Assembly: GCF_938030725.1 (NCBI RefSeq) | Contig: NZ_CALHIQ010000099.1 | Coordinates: 1-34,410, forward strand | DNA from: an uncultured Fretibacterium sp. | Lineage (GTDB): Bacteria; Synergistota; Synergistia; Synergistales; Aminobacteriaceae | Direction of reading: 5' to 3' | DNA length: 34,410 bases | Notes under the pieces: generated by a model | The model's database searches: none | What the model saw: the letters and a program-made list of their open reading frames with translations, nothing else | Told to the model about the DNA's origin: nothing | Translations under genes and position numbers: made by a program | Part shown: positions 26,016-34,257 of the stretch, one piece after another | How the letters are laid out: each line of letters opens with the position of its first letter | How positions within the stretch are numbered: the first letter of the stretch is position 1

Positions 26016-26044
26016 CTGCCTCCGCCGGCCGATGACGTTCTAGA

Positions 26045-26053
26045 TGATATGAT
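26045..26053 (+). promoter_or_regulatory. extended -10 promoter candidate of the aminotransferase gene
   Basis: TGATATGAT is an extended -10 element (TG, one base, TATGAT). It lies about 65 nt before the likely GTG start and diverges from the promoter at 25987-26015. Confidence 0.4.
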
Positions 26054-26077
26054 AGCTCGTCGGGATGGGAGAGGGGC

Positions 26078-26101
26078 GCCGGCTTGGCCGGCATTTTCTT
26101 T
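26078..26101 (+). terminator. terminator-like stem just before the aminotransferase start (attenuator candidate)
   Basis: GCCGGC (26078-26083) and GCCGGC (26087-26092) form a 6-bp stem with a 3-nt loop, followed by ATTTTCTTTT. It lies between the -10 element and the ribosome binding site of the aminotransferase gene. It may stop part of the transcripts; it is short, so this is uncertain. Confidence 0.35.
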
Positions 26102-26117
26102 CGAGGAGATGGTGCGA

Positions 26118-27269
26118 GTGGAAGTTCGGCTTCCGATTTTGGACTTGACGCGGGCGTTTAAGGACATCCGCGAGGAGGTACAGGCGGCGGTGGACCGCGT
26201 GTTCGACGCGCAGTCCTTCATCCTGGGGCGGGAGGTGCGCGCCTTTGAGGAGCACGTGGAGAGCTACCTGGAGCTGCCGGAGGGCGCGGCGGTGGGCTGC
26301 GCCTCGGGGTCGGACGCCCTGCTGCTGGCCCTCATGGCCCTGGGTGTGGGGCCGGGGGACGAGGTCGTGACGACGCCCTACACGTTCTTCGCTACGGCCA
26401 GCGCCGTGACGCGCCTTGGGGCGACCCCCGTCTTCGCCGACATCGACCCCGACACCTACAACGTGGACCTGCAGGACGTGCTCCGGCGCCTCACGCCCCG
26501 GACGAAGGTCTTTCTGCCCGTGCACCTCTTCGGGCAGACGGTGCCGATCGAGGAGATCGCGCCCCTCCTGGAGGAGCGAGGGGTCAAGGTCGTCGAGGAC
26601 GCGGCTCAGGCCTTCGGCGCGTGGCGCCGCGTCGGGGACCGGATCCTGCGGGCGGGCGCGTGGGGGGACGTCGGCTGTTTCTCCTTCTTCCCGACGAAGA
26701 ACCTGGGTGGCTGCGGGGACGGCGGCATGGTGACGGCGCGGGACCCAGAGATCGTTGCCCGCCTGAGGCAGCTGCGCGTACACGGCGAGGGCGCCGCGTA
26801 CTTTCATCAGGAGGTGGGGCTGAACAGCAGGCTGGACGCGCTGCAGGCGGCCATCTTGGACGTGAAGCTCCCGCACCTGGAGGAGTGGAACGAGGCCCGG
26901 CGTCAGGCCGCCGACCGATGGCGCCTGGCCTTTGAGGTGAGGGGGCTTTCGGATCGCGTGCGGGCGCCGAAGGTGCTGCCGGGAAACGGCCACATCTACC
27001 ATCAATACGTGGTGCGCGTGCCGCGGCGCGACGCGATGATGGCCTGGCTTGAGGAGCGCGGCTTCGTCACGCGGGTCTACTACCCCCTGCCGCTGCACCT
27101 TCAGCCCTGCTTCGCCTTTCTGGGCGGCCGCGAGGGCGACTGCCCAGAGGCGGAACGGCTGTCGCGGGAGGCGCTGGCGCTCCCCATCTTCCCCGGCATC
27201 AAGCCGGAGGAGCAGGAGGCGCTGGCCGACGCCGTCGGCGAATTTCTGAAGGCAGAGGGCGCGCAATAG
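26118..27269 (+). CDS. DegT/DnrJ/EryC1/StrS family PLP aminotransferase
   Basis: A 383-residue sugar-aminotransferase-type PLP enzyme. The typical features run in order: LPILDLTRAF near the start, GCASGSDALLLALMALGVGPGDEV (about 60-83), TPYTFFATASAV, FADIDPDTYNVD, PVHLFGQ, EDAAQAFGA, and the PLP Lys194 in FFPTKNLGGCGDGG. RVHGEG, NSRLDALQAAIL and RVYYPLPLHLQP complete the family. Such enzymes transfer an amino group to keto sugars for surface glycans. No sugar nucleotide genes are adjacent. The frame opens at 26049; GAGGAG touches the ATG at 26109 but is 9 nt from the GTG at 26118, so GTG is preferred. It looks like a single-gene unit with a promoter before it and another gene's promoter directly after it. 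Confidence 0.93.
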   Translation: MEVRLPILDLTRAFKDIREEVQAAVDRVFDAQSFILGREVRAFEEHVESYLELPEGAAVGCASGSDALLLALMALGVGPGDEVVTTPYTFFATASAVTRLGATPVFADIDPDTYNVDLQDVLRRLTPRTKVFLPVHLFGQTVPIEEIAPLLEERGVKVVEDAAQAFGAWRRVGDRILRAGAWGDVGCFSFFPTKNLGGCGDGGMVTARDPEIVARLRQLRVHGEGAAYFHQEVGLNSRLDALQAAILDVKLPHLEEWNEARRQAADRWRLAFEVRGLSDRVRAPKVLPGNGHIYHQYVVRVPRRDAMMAWLEERGFVTRVYYPLPLHLQPCFAFLGGREGDCPEAERLSREALALPIFPGIKPEEQEALADAVGEFLKAEGAQ

Positions 27270-27273
27270 CGGA

Positions 27274-27333
27274 TTTTCCGGCTGTGCCCTTATGTTATAC
27301 TGACCGTGACGCGGCCCCTTCGGGGATCGCCGC
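27274..27333 (+). promoter_or_regulatory. promoter and leader hairpin of the zinc peptidase gene
   Basis: TTTTCC (27274-27279), a 16-nt spacer and TATACT (27296-27301), with TGT before the box, form an extended -10 promoter. Right after the start, GCGGC-CCC (27311-27318) pairs with GGG (22-24 of 273xx) and GCCGC (27329-27333), giving a GC-rich leader stem. Confidence 0.5.
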
Positions 27334-27364
27334 CTGAAACTGCTTTGAAGGAGGATGAAGGTCT

Positions 27365-28054
27365 GTGTTCCCTTATTATATGGATTCAACGGCGCTCTTG
27401 CTGGTCCCGGCGCTCCTGCTCTCCCTGTGGGCCCAGTGGCAGGTAAAGTCCGCCTTTGACCGCTACAGCCGCGTACATTCGCGGGAGAACGTCACGGCGC
27501 GGGACGTGGCGAGGATGCTGCTCTCGCGCTTCGGGATGGGGGACATGCCCGTCAACCGCGTCGCGGGGAGCCTGACGGACCACTACGACCCCACCTCCCG
27601 TACGCTGAGCCTGTCGGAGGACGTCTACGACAGCACGAGCATCGCGGCCATCGGCGTCGCGGCCCACGAGGTGGGGCACGCCATCCAGCACAGCAGAGCC
27701 TACGCCCCGCTGGTGTTCCGGAACAGCATCGTCCCGGCGGTTAACCTCGTATCGGGCCTCTCCATGCCCCTCTTCTTCCTGGGGCTCTTCATGGGCAGCC
27801 CCATGCTGCTCAACGTCGGCATCCTGCTCTTCTGCGGGGTCGTCGTATTCCACATGGTGACGCTGCCCGTCGAGTTCGACGCCAGCTCCAGGGCGCTAAG
27901 GCTGTTGGCGGAAACGGGCGCGCTGGCCCCGGACGAGCTGAGCGGGGCGCGCAGGGTGCTGCGGGCGGCTGCGCTGACCTACGTCGCCGCTGCGCTGATG
28001 GCCGTGCTTCAGCTGGTGCGGCTCCTGCTGCTCCGCAACTCGCGGGACCGGTAA
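27365..28054 (+). CDS. membrane zinc metallopeptidase, YugP family
   Basis: A 229-residue membrane peptidase of the YugP type (neutral zinc metallopeptidase). A helix at about 9-25 is followed by a cytoplasmic or outer part with YSRVHSRENVTARDVARMLL. The zinc motif is His101-Glu102-x2-His105 in AAHEVGHAIQH. Two or three helices follow (about 125-165), then LPVEFDASSRALRLL (Glu171 and Asp173 likely complete the metal site), and a last helix near 205-222. The GTG start at 27365 has GGAGG 10 nt upstream. Substrates of this family are not known. A strong terminator follows the gene. Confidence 0.92.
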   Translation: MFPYYMDSTALLLVPALLLSLWAQWQVKSAFDRYSRVHSRENVTARDVARMLLSRFGMGDMPVNRVAGSLTDHYDPTSRTLSLSEDVYDSTSIAAIGVAAHEVGHAIQHSRAYAPLVFRNSIVPAVNLVSGLSMPLFFLGLFMGSPMLLNVGILLFCGVVVFHMVTLPVEFDASSRALRLLAETGALAPDELSGARRVLRAAALTYVAAALMAVLQLVRLLLLRNSRDR

Positions 28055-28092
28055 GCGGATGAGGACGGCGGCTGTGCCGTCGCGCGTCGAAA

Positions 28093-28125
28093 CGGATGGA
28101 GCGCCTGGGTGCTCCATCCGTTTTT
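28093..28125 (+). terminator. intrinsic terminator downstream of the zinc peptidase gene
   Basis: CGGATGGAGC (28093-28102) and GCTCCATCCG (28111-28120) form a perfect 10-bp stem with an 8-nt loop, followed by TTTTT. It separates the peptidase gene from the rsmB run. Confidence 0.92.
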
Positions 28126-28139
28126 CGAGGTGACGGGGC

Positions 28140-29459
28140 TTGCGGGGGATTGAAGCGGCGCTCCAGGTGCTGGAGCAGGTGCGCGCGGGGCGCTTTGCCT
28201 CCGAGGCGCTGAGGAGGATCGGCATGAGGCCCGCGGACGCCGCGCTAGCCTCGTCGCTGGTCTACATCGCTCTGCGGCGTCAGGAGCTGTGGCAGGAGGT
28301 CTACGGGGGCTTCCTGAAGGAGGGCGCGAAGGTCAGGCACAAGGGCCTTCCCCCTGCGGTCCAGGACGCCCTGCTGGCGGGGACGGCGGGGCTCCTGGAA
28401 CTTCGCCACTTCGCGGGGGGCGTGCTGGTGAACGCCCTACTGGACGACCTGAAAGCCCGCTCTCTCAAGCGGTGGGTGCCGTTGGTGAACGCCGTGCTCC
28501 ACAACGTGGGGGAGGAGGGGGCAAAGCGCGTCGAGGCGCTTCGCAGGAGCCCCGCCCTGGAGGACCGGGCGCTTTGGGCCGGGGTGCCCCGGTGGTCCCT
28601 GCCCGCATGGACCCGAACCTGGCAGCGGGCGGAGCTGAACCGCCTGTTCGAGCTCCTGCCCCTCTCCCCGGCGGCGGCGCTGCGGCCAGCACCGGGCCGG
28701 AGGGATGAGCTTCTGGCTCGGCTGCGGGAGGCCGGCGTAGAAGCGGAACCCTCGGACCTGTCCGAGGCCGTCCGACTGAAGGACACCCTTCTGCCGACGG
28801 AGGTGCCGGGCTTCGACGAGGGGCTCGCCACGATGCAGACGGAGGGGTCCATGCTGGTGGCGGATAGGGTGCGGCGCTGCTACAGGGGTGGTCTGATCCT
28901 GGACATGTGCTCCGGCCGCGGCGTCAAGGCGGGGCAGATCCTGTCCGCCTGTCCGGAGGCCCGGCTTGAGGGCTGGGAGCTCTCGGAGGGGCGGCATCGA
29001 AGCGCCCTTCGGGAGGTGCAGCGGCTCGGCGTGGAGGACAGGGCCCGGTTGCGGTGTGGCGACGCCCTGAAGCTTGAACCGGAGGAGGCGCCGTCCCTCA
29101 TCCTGCTGGACGCCCCCTGTTCGGGCAGCGGCACCTGGAGCCGGAAGCCGGAGGCCAAGTGGCGCCTGACTTGGGAGGGGCTGGACCGGCTTGCGGCCGT
29201 TCAGAGGGCGCTTCTGGAACGTGCTTTTGCGCTCTCCGCGCCCCGTGGTATTATAATTTACGTCACGTGCAGCCTCCTGCGGGGAGAGAACGAGAACGTG
29301 ACGGCGGACTTTTTTGAGGCCCACCCGGAGTGCGCAGAGCTTCCCGCGCGCCCTGAGGGGTCCCCCTTCCGCCGGGGGCGCCCGTGGGGGACGTACATCT
29401 GGCCTGAAAACCCCTGGCTGGACGGCTTTTACTGTGCGGCGATGATGAGGCTGTCATGA
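28140..29459 (+). CDS. rsmB: 16S rRNA m5C967 methyltransferase, RsmB/NOP2-Sun family
   Basis: Methylates a cytosine (C967 in E. coli) of 16S rRNA at C5 with SAM. The 439 residues contain an N-terminal NusB-like RNA-binding part (about 1-140, with LVNALLDDLKARSLKRWVPLVNAVL), then the Rossmann methyltransferase domain. LILDMCSGRGVKAGQI (about 253-268) binds SAM. LDAPCSGSGTWSRKPEAKW carries motif IV Cys, and VTCSLLRGENENV carries motif VI, the nucleophile Cys. The TTG start at 28140 has GAGG about 9 nt upstream and lies 14 nt after the terminator T-run. A PASTA gene, rpe and others follow; rsmB next to a PASTA kinase and rpe is a widespread arrangement. Confidence 0.92.
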   Translation: MRGIEAALQVLEQVRAGRFASEALRRIGMRPADAALASSLVYIALRRQELWQEVYGGFLKEGAKVRHKGLPPAVQDALLAGTAGLLELRHFAGGVLVNALLDDLKARSLKRWVPLVNAVLHNVGEEGAKRVEALRRSPALEDRALWAGVPRWSLPAWTRTWQRAELNRLFELLPLSPAAALRPAPGRRDELLARLREAGVEAEPSDLSEAVRLKDTLLPTEVPGFDEGLATMQTEGSMLVADRVRRCYRGGLILDMCSGRGVKAGQILSACPEARLEGWELSEGRHRSALREVQRLGVEDRARLRCGDALKLEPEEAPSLILLDAPCSGSGTWSRKPEAKWRLTWEGLDRLAAVQRALLERAFALSAPRGIIIYVTCSLLRGENENVTADFFEAHPECAELPARPEGSPFRRGRPWGTYIWPENPWLDGFYCAAMMRLS

Positions 29460-29487
29460 GGATAAAAGAGGACGGAGGCCTGATATC

Positions 29488-30750
29488 TTGGGCAAGATGA
29501 TCCGCTGGACGTTGCTGTTTGTGGTGCTGATAATTTTGGCGTCGGGGGCCGTCGCCTTTTATACGGTGTTCTTTCGGCCCGCAGGAGAGCTGGTCATCCC
29601 GCCCCTGAGGGAGCGGACCGTCGTGGATGCCGTGGCGGAGGCAGAGCGGCTGGGGTTAGTCGTGCAGGTCGAGCCCGTGGCCTCGTCGCTTCCGGAGGGC
29701 CGCGTCCTGGGACAGTCCCCGGAGCCGGGGACGAGGGCACGGAAGAGTCAGGTCGTGGTCCTGCAGGTCAGCCGGGGCGGGGAGCTCCATGCTGTCCCGG
29801 ACGTCTGTGGCCAGACCCTTGCCGGCGCTCAGGGCCTCCTGAAGGATGCGGGCTTCTCCCTGGGCGACGTCATCCGTATTAAGGACCCCAGCCGTCCGGG
29901 TGGGACGGTCATCGCCCAGAGTCCCGCGCCTCCGGCGAACGTTTCCGTGTCCCGAAAGATCGACCTCGTGATGAGTGAGGGCGGAGCGGGCCCGGAGGGC
30001 AGCGTGAGGGTCCCCGACGTCAACCGCCTGAGCGAAGGGGAGGCCCGCGCCCTCCTGGAGGGCAGCGGCCTGAAGGTGGAGGCCGTCGAGAAGGTCTACA
30101 GTCCCCTGATGCCGGAGGGGCTGGCCATCGAAACCCGGCCTGTGGCGGGGACGTCCCTGACGGCAGGGGCCGGCGTCCAGCTAAAGATCGCGACGCTGCG
30201 GCGGCCGGCCGGCTACGTGGAGGCGAGCCCGACGCCCGATGACGGCAAAAAGGCCGGCGGCACCGTGCGCCGCGTCGAGGTGCAGCAGGGGCCGGCGTCC
30301 GCTGAAAGGCCCGTTGCGTCGGGCCCCGCGCCCCTGGTGGTGAAGGTGCCGGGGCAGGAGGACGTGTTCATCGGGGACGGGACCGATGTGCCGACCGACG
30401 CGCCCATTCGGGAGGCGGACCCGAATCTCAGCGTGTTCGACCAGGAGAGGCGGACGCTGCGCCCCGGCGGAGAGGGCGAGTCCGCGCGTCAGGCTGCGCC
30501 GGTCCCGGCGACACCACAGCAGCGAACGCCCGCAGGGGGCAAGGTGGCCCGGGTCCGCTATCAGGTGCCGCTCCTCACCAGCCCCATGAGCCTCCGCATC
30601 GAGGTCACCGACCCGTCGGGAAGGCGCGACGTCGTGAACCGTCAGGCCAGGAGCGGCGAGAACGTGCGCGTCGAGGCTCCCTACACGGGAGAGTGCGTCG
30701 TGAGCGTCTACCTTGGCGACAAGTGCGTCTGGCAGGAGAAGCATAAATAG
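29488..30750 (+). CDS. membrane-anchored PASTA repeat protein without a kinase domain
   Basis: A 420-residue protein with an N-terminal membrane anchor (about 6-30) and three PASTA-like repeats (about 36-95, 100-164 and 170-236), each with the usual DA-AE-L pattern and a Gly-Ser or Pro-Gly turn (GQSPEPGT, AQSPAPPAN, TRPVAGTS). The rest (about 240-350) is low in order and rich in Pro, Gly and charge, followed by a compact beta-rich domain (about 350-420, VRYQVPLLTSPMSLRIEV...). PASTA repeats bind peptidoglycan or muropeptides. The gene lies between rsmB and rpe, the slot where many bacteria have a PknB-type kinase with PASTA repeats. No kinase motifs are present. The TTG start has GGAGG 9 nt upstream. 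Confidence 0.85.
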   Translation: MGKMIRWTLLFVVLIILASGAVAFYTVFFRPAGELVIPPLRERTVVDAVAEAERLGLVVQVEPVASSLPEGRVLGQSPEPGTRARKSQVVVLQVSRGGELHAVPDVCGQTLAGAQGLLKDAGFSLGDVIRIKDPSRPGGTVIAQSPAPPANVSVSRKIDLVMSEGGAGPEGSVRVPDVNRLSEGEARALLEGSGLKVEAVEKVYSPLMPEGLAIETRPVAGTSLTAGAGVQLKIATLRRPAGYVEASPTPDDGKKAGGTVRRVEVQQGPASAERPVASGPAPLVVKVPGQEDVFIGDGTDVPTDAPIREADPNLSVFDQERRTLRPGGEGESARQAAPVPATPQQRTPAGGKVARVRYQVPLLTSPMSLRIEVTDPSGRRDVVNRQARSGENVRVEAPYTGECVVSVYLGDKCVWQEKHK

Positions 30751-30759
30751 GAAACGAGC

Positions 30760-30787
30760 CCCGGCGGTTCCGGCCGCCGGGCAGAGT
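30760..30787 (+). terminator. weak terminator or attenuator between the PASTA gene and rpe
   Basis: CCCGGCGG (30760-30767) and CCGCCGGG (30774-30781) make a perfect 8-bp stem with loop TTCCGG. Only CAGAGTCTTTT follows, so termination would be partial at best. Confidence 0.4.
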
Positions 30788-30813
30788 CTTTTCAGGAAGG
30801 TGTTAATTCCCAA

Positions 30814-31557
30814 ATGGATACGACTGAGGACGGCAGGAACACGGGCGGGCAGAACCGCAGAGATCGGAGGGTCCTCCTTGCGCCCTCCGTGCTGGGGGCG
30901 GACCCCCTGCGCATCGCGGAGTCCGTCGAGTCCCTCGGTGGGCGGCACGACTGGCTGCATTTGGACGTCATGGACGGGCACTTCGTGCGCAACCTGTCCT
31001 TCGGCCCGGCCGTCGCCAGCGCGATGCGCCGCCGCTGGCCGGACGCCTTTATCGACGTCCACCTGATGACGGACCGCCTGGACGTGGTACTGCCGCTGTT
31101 CCTGAACGCCGGCGCCTCCCTCGTCACCGTCCACGCGGAGGTCGAGCCTCAGCTCCTGCACGCGGAGCTGTCCTCCATCCGAAGGGCCGGCGTTCGGGCG
31201 GGGATCGCCATCGGCCCCGCGACGCCCGTGGAGAGGATCCGTCCCGTGCTGGGCATCGTGGACCTGGTGCTGGTGATGTCCGTCACCCCCGGCTTCGGAG
31301 GGCAGAGCTTCATCGAGGAGTCCCTTGAGAGGACGCGGGAGCTGGCCAGCCTCAGGGCCTCCCGTGGCTGGTCCTGGCTGATCGAGATGGACGGGGGCCT
31401 CAAGGAGGAGAACGTCGGCAGGGCCGTCCTGGCCGGGTGCGACGTGGTGGTCGCCGGAAGCGCCGTGTTCAGCAGCCCGGATCCCGCGGCCTGCCTGGAC
31501 AGGATGAGATCAAAAGTGAAGGAGGCTCTCTCCAATGCCGGATTTGGAGCGAGATAA
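30814..31557 (+). CDS. rpe: ribulose-phosphate 3-epimerase
   Basis: Interconverts ribulose 5-phosphate and xylulose 5-phosphate in the pentose phosphate pathway. The protein has 247 residues, about 25 more than usual because of a hydrophilic N-terminus. The TIM-barrel motifs are LLAPSVLGAD (21-30), LHLDVMDGHFV with the metal-binding His and Asp (about 48-58), IDVHLMT (about 80-86), VMSVTPGFGGQSF (about 153-165) and EMDGGLKEENV with the second catalytic Asp (about 191-201). The family usually has VDGG, here MDGG. Its 3' end overlaps the RodZ-like gene by 23 bp, so the two are coupled. Confidence 0.95.
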   Translation: MDTTEDGRNTGGQNRRDRRVLLAPSVLGADPLRIAESVESLGGRHDWLHLDVMDGHFVRNLSFGPAVASAMRRRWPDAFIDVHLMTDRLDVVLPLFLNAGASLVTVHAEVEPQLLHAELSSIRRAGVRAGIAIGPATPVERIRPVLGIVDLVLVMSVTPGFGGQSFIEESLERTRELASLRASRGWSWLIEMDGGLKEENVGRAVLAGCDVVVAGSAVFSSPDPAACLDRMRSKVKEALSNAGFGAR

Positions 31558-32407
31558 CGCTTTAAGGGAGTTGGGGCGCATGGCCGCAGAGCGGCGCGAG
31601 GAGGCGAACCTCACCATCGAGGACGTCTACGAGCGCACGCGCATCCGCCTTGAGTTTCTCCGCGGCATCGAGGAGGGGAACTACGAGGGCTTCCCGGAGC
31701 CCATCTACATCAAGGGCTTCATCCGTACCTACCTGAAGACCGTCGGAGGCGCGGACCTCCAGGAGGACTTCATGGCGCAGCTGAAGCGGGTGCAGCCCCA
31801 CAGGCCGGAGCCCGTGCCGAACTTTCTGGGGAGAAGCGGTTTCCCCAAGGGTTTCAAGCCGGTGTCCCACTTCTGGCTGTTCCTGGTTTTGGTGGCCGCC
31901 CTCCTGGGCACGGGCGGCTACGTGTGGTACGCCTGGAACAGCGGCGACCTCTCGCTGAAGAACCTCCTATCCGATCCCTTCTGGCGCTTCGCCCAGAACG
32001 CCTCGGTGGACGAGCGGGGCAGGGAGGCGTCCCTGGACGTCCTCTCCGCCGACGCGCTGTCCTTGGACGTGGCCTCCATGGAAGCCGTGCCGGTTTCCGC
32101 AGCGCCCGTCAAGGCCGAGAAGCCCGCTCCCCAGCCGAAGCCCTCGCTCGCCATCCGGGCGAAGTCGGACGTCTGGATGCGGGTGACCATCGGGGAGGAC
32201 CTGGTCTTCTCCCAGACCCTGAAGCGCGGGAACGTGATCTCCTGGGACCTTCCGGCCCAGGCCCGCGTGGTCTACGGGCGGCCGAACGCGGCTGAGGTGA
32301 TCCTGAACGGCAAGGAACTGGGCCCCGCGAATCCGAAGGGGAGCAAGAAGTCGGAAACGTACCTCTACCTGCCCGACGGAACCGTCCGAAAGTCCGGGGG
32401 CAAGTAG
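31535..32407 (+). CDS. RodZ-like protein: helix-turn-helix, membrane anchor and DUF4115
   Basis: A 290-residue protein with the RodZ layout. An N-terminal helix-turn-helix of the Xre/HTH_25 type (about 8-75) shows LTIEDVYERTRIRLEFLRGIEEGNYEGFP and YIKGFIRTYLKTVG. A membrane helix lies at about 110-135 (HFWLFLVLVAALLGTGGYVWY). A linker follows, then a C-terminal DUF4115 beta domain (about 200-285). RodZ links MreB filaments to the elongation wall-synthesis complex and keeps rod shape. No mreB is in the window. It overlaps rpe and is followed 34 nt later by rimO. Such RodZ-like genes next to rimO and pgsA/pgpA are common in anaerobes. Confidence 0.85.
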   Translation: MPDLERDNALRELGRMAAERREEANLTIEDVYERTRIRLEFLRGIEEGNYEGFPEPIYIKGFIRTYLKTVGGADLQEDFMAQLKRVQPHRPEPVPNFLGRSGFPKGFKPVSHFWLFLVLVAALLGTGGYVWYAWNSGDLSLKNLLSDPFWRFAQNASVDERGREASLDVLSADALSLDVASMEAVPVSAAPVKAEKPAPQPKPSLAIRAKSDVWMRVTIGEDLVFSQTLKRGNVISWDLPAQARVVYGRPNAAEVILNGKELGPANPKGSKKSETYLYLPDGTVRKSGGK

Positions 32408-32441
32408 GTGTTGCCGGACTTTTTCGAGATGGAGCGCTGAT

Positions 32442-33758
32442 TTGAACGTCTTCCTCTTGACCATGGGGTGCGCCAAGAACGCGGTGGACAGCGAGCGCCT
32501 CGGAGGGCGCCTCGTGTCTGCCGGACACCGGATCGTGGCGAGCGCGGAGGAGGCGGAGGTGGGCATCATCAACACCTGCGGCTTCATCCAGGACGCGGTG
32601 AAGGAGAACGTGGACGCGATCCTGGACCTCGAGGCTCTGAAGGGGGCCGGCGCGCTGCGTCACATCGTCGTGGCGGGGTGCCTCGTGAACCGCTACGAGT
32701 CGGAGCTGCGGAAGGAGCTGCCCAGCGTGGATCTGTTCGCCCGGGCCGAGGACTGGGACCGGATCGTGGATTGGCTCGCCGAAGCGGACCGGGGCGCGGT
32801 CCCCGGAAGGGTCCGCCGCCGCGTCGCCCTGGGGGAGGGCGCGCCCTGGACCCGCTACCTCAAGGTGGGGGAGGGCTGCGACACCTTCTGCTCCTACTGC
32901 GCAATCCCCCTGATCCGCGGACGGCTGCGGAGCGCGCCGGTGGAGGCCCTCGTCGAGGAGGCCCTGACGCTCTGCCGCGAGGGCGCGCGGGAGCTCTGCC
33001 TCGTGGGGCAGGACCTGACGGCCTACGGGACGGACCTCTACGGCACGCCGGGCATCCGCCGCCTGCTCACGGAGCTGGACGCCGAGCTGCCTCAGGGGGT
33101 TTGGGTGCGCCTGCTCTACATGCACCCGGACCGCATGACGGAGGACCTGGTGGACTTCCTCTGCGGGCGCCGGACCGTCCTGCGCTACCTGGACGTCCCC
33201 ATCCAGCACGTGGACGACGACGTCCTGGCCCGAATGAACCGCCGCACCACTGGCGAGCACATCCGCCGGATATTCCGCCACATTCGGGAGAACGACCCCC
33301 TCTTTGCCATCCGGACGACGATCATGACGGGCTTTCCGGGGGAAACGGAGCGGCAGTTCGGGCGGGTCTTGGACTTCCTGGAGGAGGTGGAGCTGGACCG
33401 GGTGGGCGCTTTCGTCTACTCGCCGGAGGAGGGGACGCCGGCGGCCTCCTTCCCCAACCAAATCCCCCGGAGCACGGCGGAGGAGCGCTACGCCCGCCTG
33501 ATGGAGCTTCAGGCGGGCATCACCCAGGCCCGGAGCGAGCTCTTCCTGGGGCGGGACCTGGACGTCCTGGTGGAGGACGCCGAGGTGCCGGAGGAGGGCG
33601 CTGGGGGCGAGGTCTGGGGCCGGTCCTATCGGGACGCCCCGGAGGTGGACGGCGCGGTCTGCGCCGCGGGCACGGCCGCGCGCGGAGACCTCGTGCGGGT
33701 GCGCGTGACGGACTGCGAGGACTGCGATCTCTTCGGGACCCTGGAGGCGCGGCCGTGA
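32442..33758 (+). CDS. rimO: ribosomal protein uS12 methylthiotransferase RimO
   Basis: A radical-SAM enzyme that adds a methylthio group to an Asp of ribosomal protein S12. The protein has 438 residues. The N-terminal UPF0004 domain holds the auxiliary cluster Cys10, Cys46 and Cys80 (GCAKN, NTCGFI and AGCLVNRY). The radical-SAM cluster is Cys146, Cys150 and Cys153 in GCDTFCSYCAIPLIRG. A C-terminal TRAM domain (about 365-438) follows. MGCAKNAVDSE and the length fit RimO rather than MiaB. The TTG start at 32442 has GGAG 7 nt upstream. Its stop overlaps the GTG of pgpA. Confidence 0.96.
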   Translation: MNVFLLTMGCAKNAVDSERLGGRLVSAGHRIVASAEEAEVGIINTCGFIQDAVKENVDAILDLEALKGAGALRHIVVAGCLVNRYESELRKELPSVDLFARAEDWDRIVDWLAEADRGAVPGRVRRRVALGEGAPWTRYLKVGEGCDTFCSYCAIPLIRGRLRSAPVEALVEEALTLCREGARELCLVGQDLTAYGTDLYGTPGIRRLLTELDAELPQGVWVRLLYMHPDRMTEDLVDFLCGRRTVLRYLDVPIQHVDDDVLARMNRRTTGEHIRRIFRHIRENDPLFAIRTTIMTGFPGETERQFGRVLDFLEEVELDRVGAFVYSPEEGTPAASFPNQIPRSTAEERYARLMELQAGITQARSELFLGRDLDVLVEDAEVPEEGAGGEVWGRSYRDAPEVDGAVCAAGTAARGDLVRVRVTDCEDCDLFGTLEARP

Positions 33759-34252
33759 GGCGTCCCCTTTCGGTGGAGGTGGCCACCCTCTTCGGGCTGG
33801 GCTTCCGCGTCTGGAGGAGGGGTGGAGAGCTGGGGTCCGGTGCGGGCACGGCGGGGTCCGCCGCGGCCTGCCTGGTCAGCGCCCTCGTCCCCGTCCCCTG
33901 GTGGGGCGTCCTCCTGGTGAGCCTGATCGGCCTGTGGGCCTCGGAGGGAGCCTCGCGGGCCCTGGGCTCGGCGGACCCCGCCTGCGTGATCATCGACGAA
34001 GTCGCTGGCATGTGGCTGTCGCTCCTCTTGCTGCCGCCCTCCTTCATCCTGCCGGGTTTCTTCCTGTTCCGGATTGTCGACATCCTGAAACCCTTTCCCG
34101 TCTCGGCGGCGGAACGCCTTCCGGGCGGCGTCGGGATCATGGCGGACGACCTCGTCGGCGGTGCCATGGTGAACCTGTTCCTTCAGGCGTTGAACGCCTG
34201 TTTTCTGCGATCAGGGTGGCTGTATGGCCTCGTGGCCGGGCTTGGGAGGTGA
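33755..34252 (+). CDS. pgpA: phosphatidylglycerophosphatase A
   Basis: Removes the phosphate from phosphatidylglycerophosphate to give phosphatidylglycerol, in the inner membrane. The protein has 165 residues with about four hydrophobic segments. Family motifs are CVIIDEVAGMWLSLLLLP (about 77-94), FFLFRIVDILKPFP (about 101-114) and GGVGIMADDLVGG (about 122-134). The frame is open far upstream but only as a shadow of rimO. The GTG at 33755 overlaps the rimO stop (GTGA) and has GGAGG 7 nt upstream, so the genes are coupled. Confidence 0.93.
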   Translation: MRRPLSVEVATLFGLGFRVWRRGGELGSGAGTAGSAAACLVSALVPVPWWGVLLVSLIGLWASEGASRALGSADPACVIIDEVAGMWLSLLLLPPSFILPGFFLFRIVDILKPFPVSAAERLPGGVGIMADDLVGGAMVNLFLQALNACFLRSGWLYGLVAGLGR

Positions 34253-34257
34253 CGCAA

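Noticed and set aside
26040..27389. Minus-strand open frame of about 450 codons opposite the aminotransferase
   Set aside because: Antisense shadow; the plus strand has a complete PLP aminotransferase with its Lys.
32109..33461. Long minus-strand open frame opposite rimO
   Set aside because: Antisense shadow of RimO, whose radical-SAM and UPF0004 Cys motifs are intact on the plus strand.
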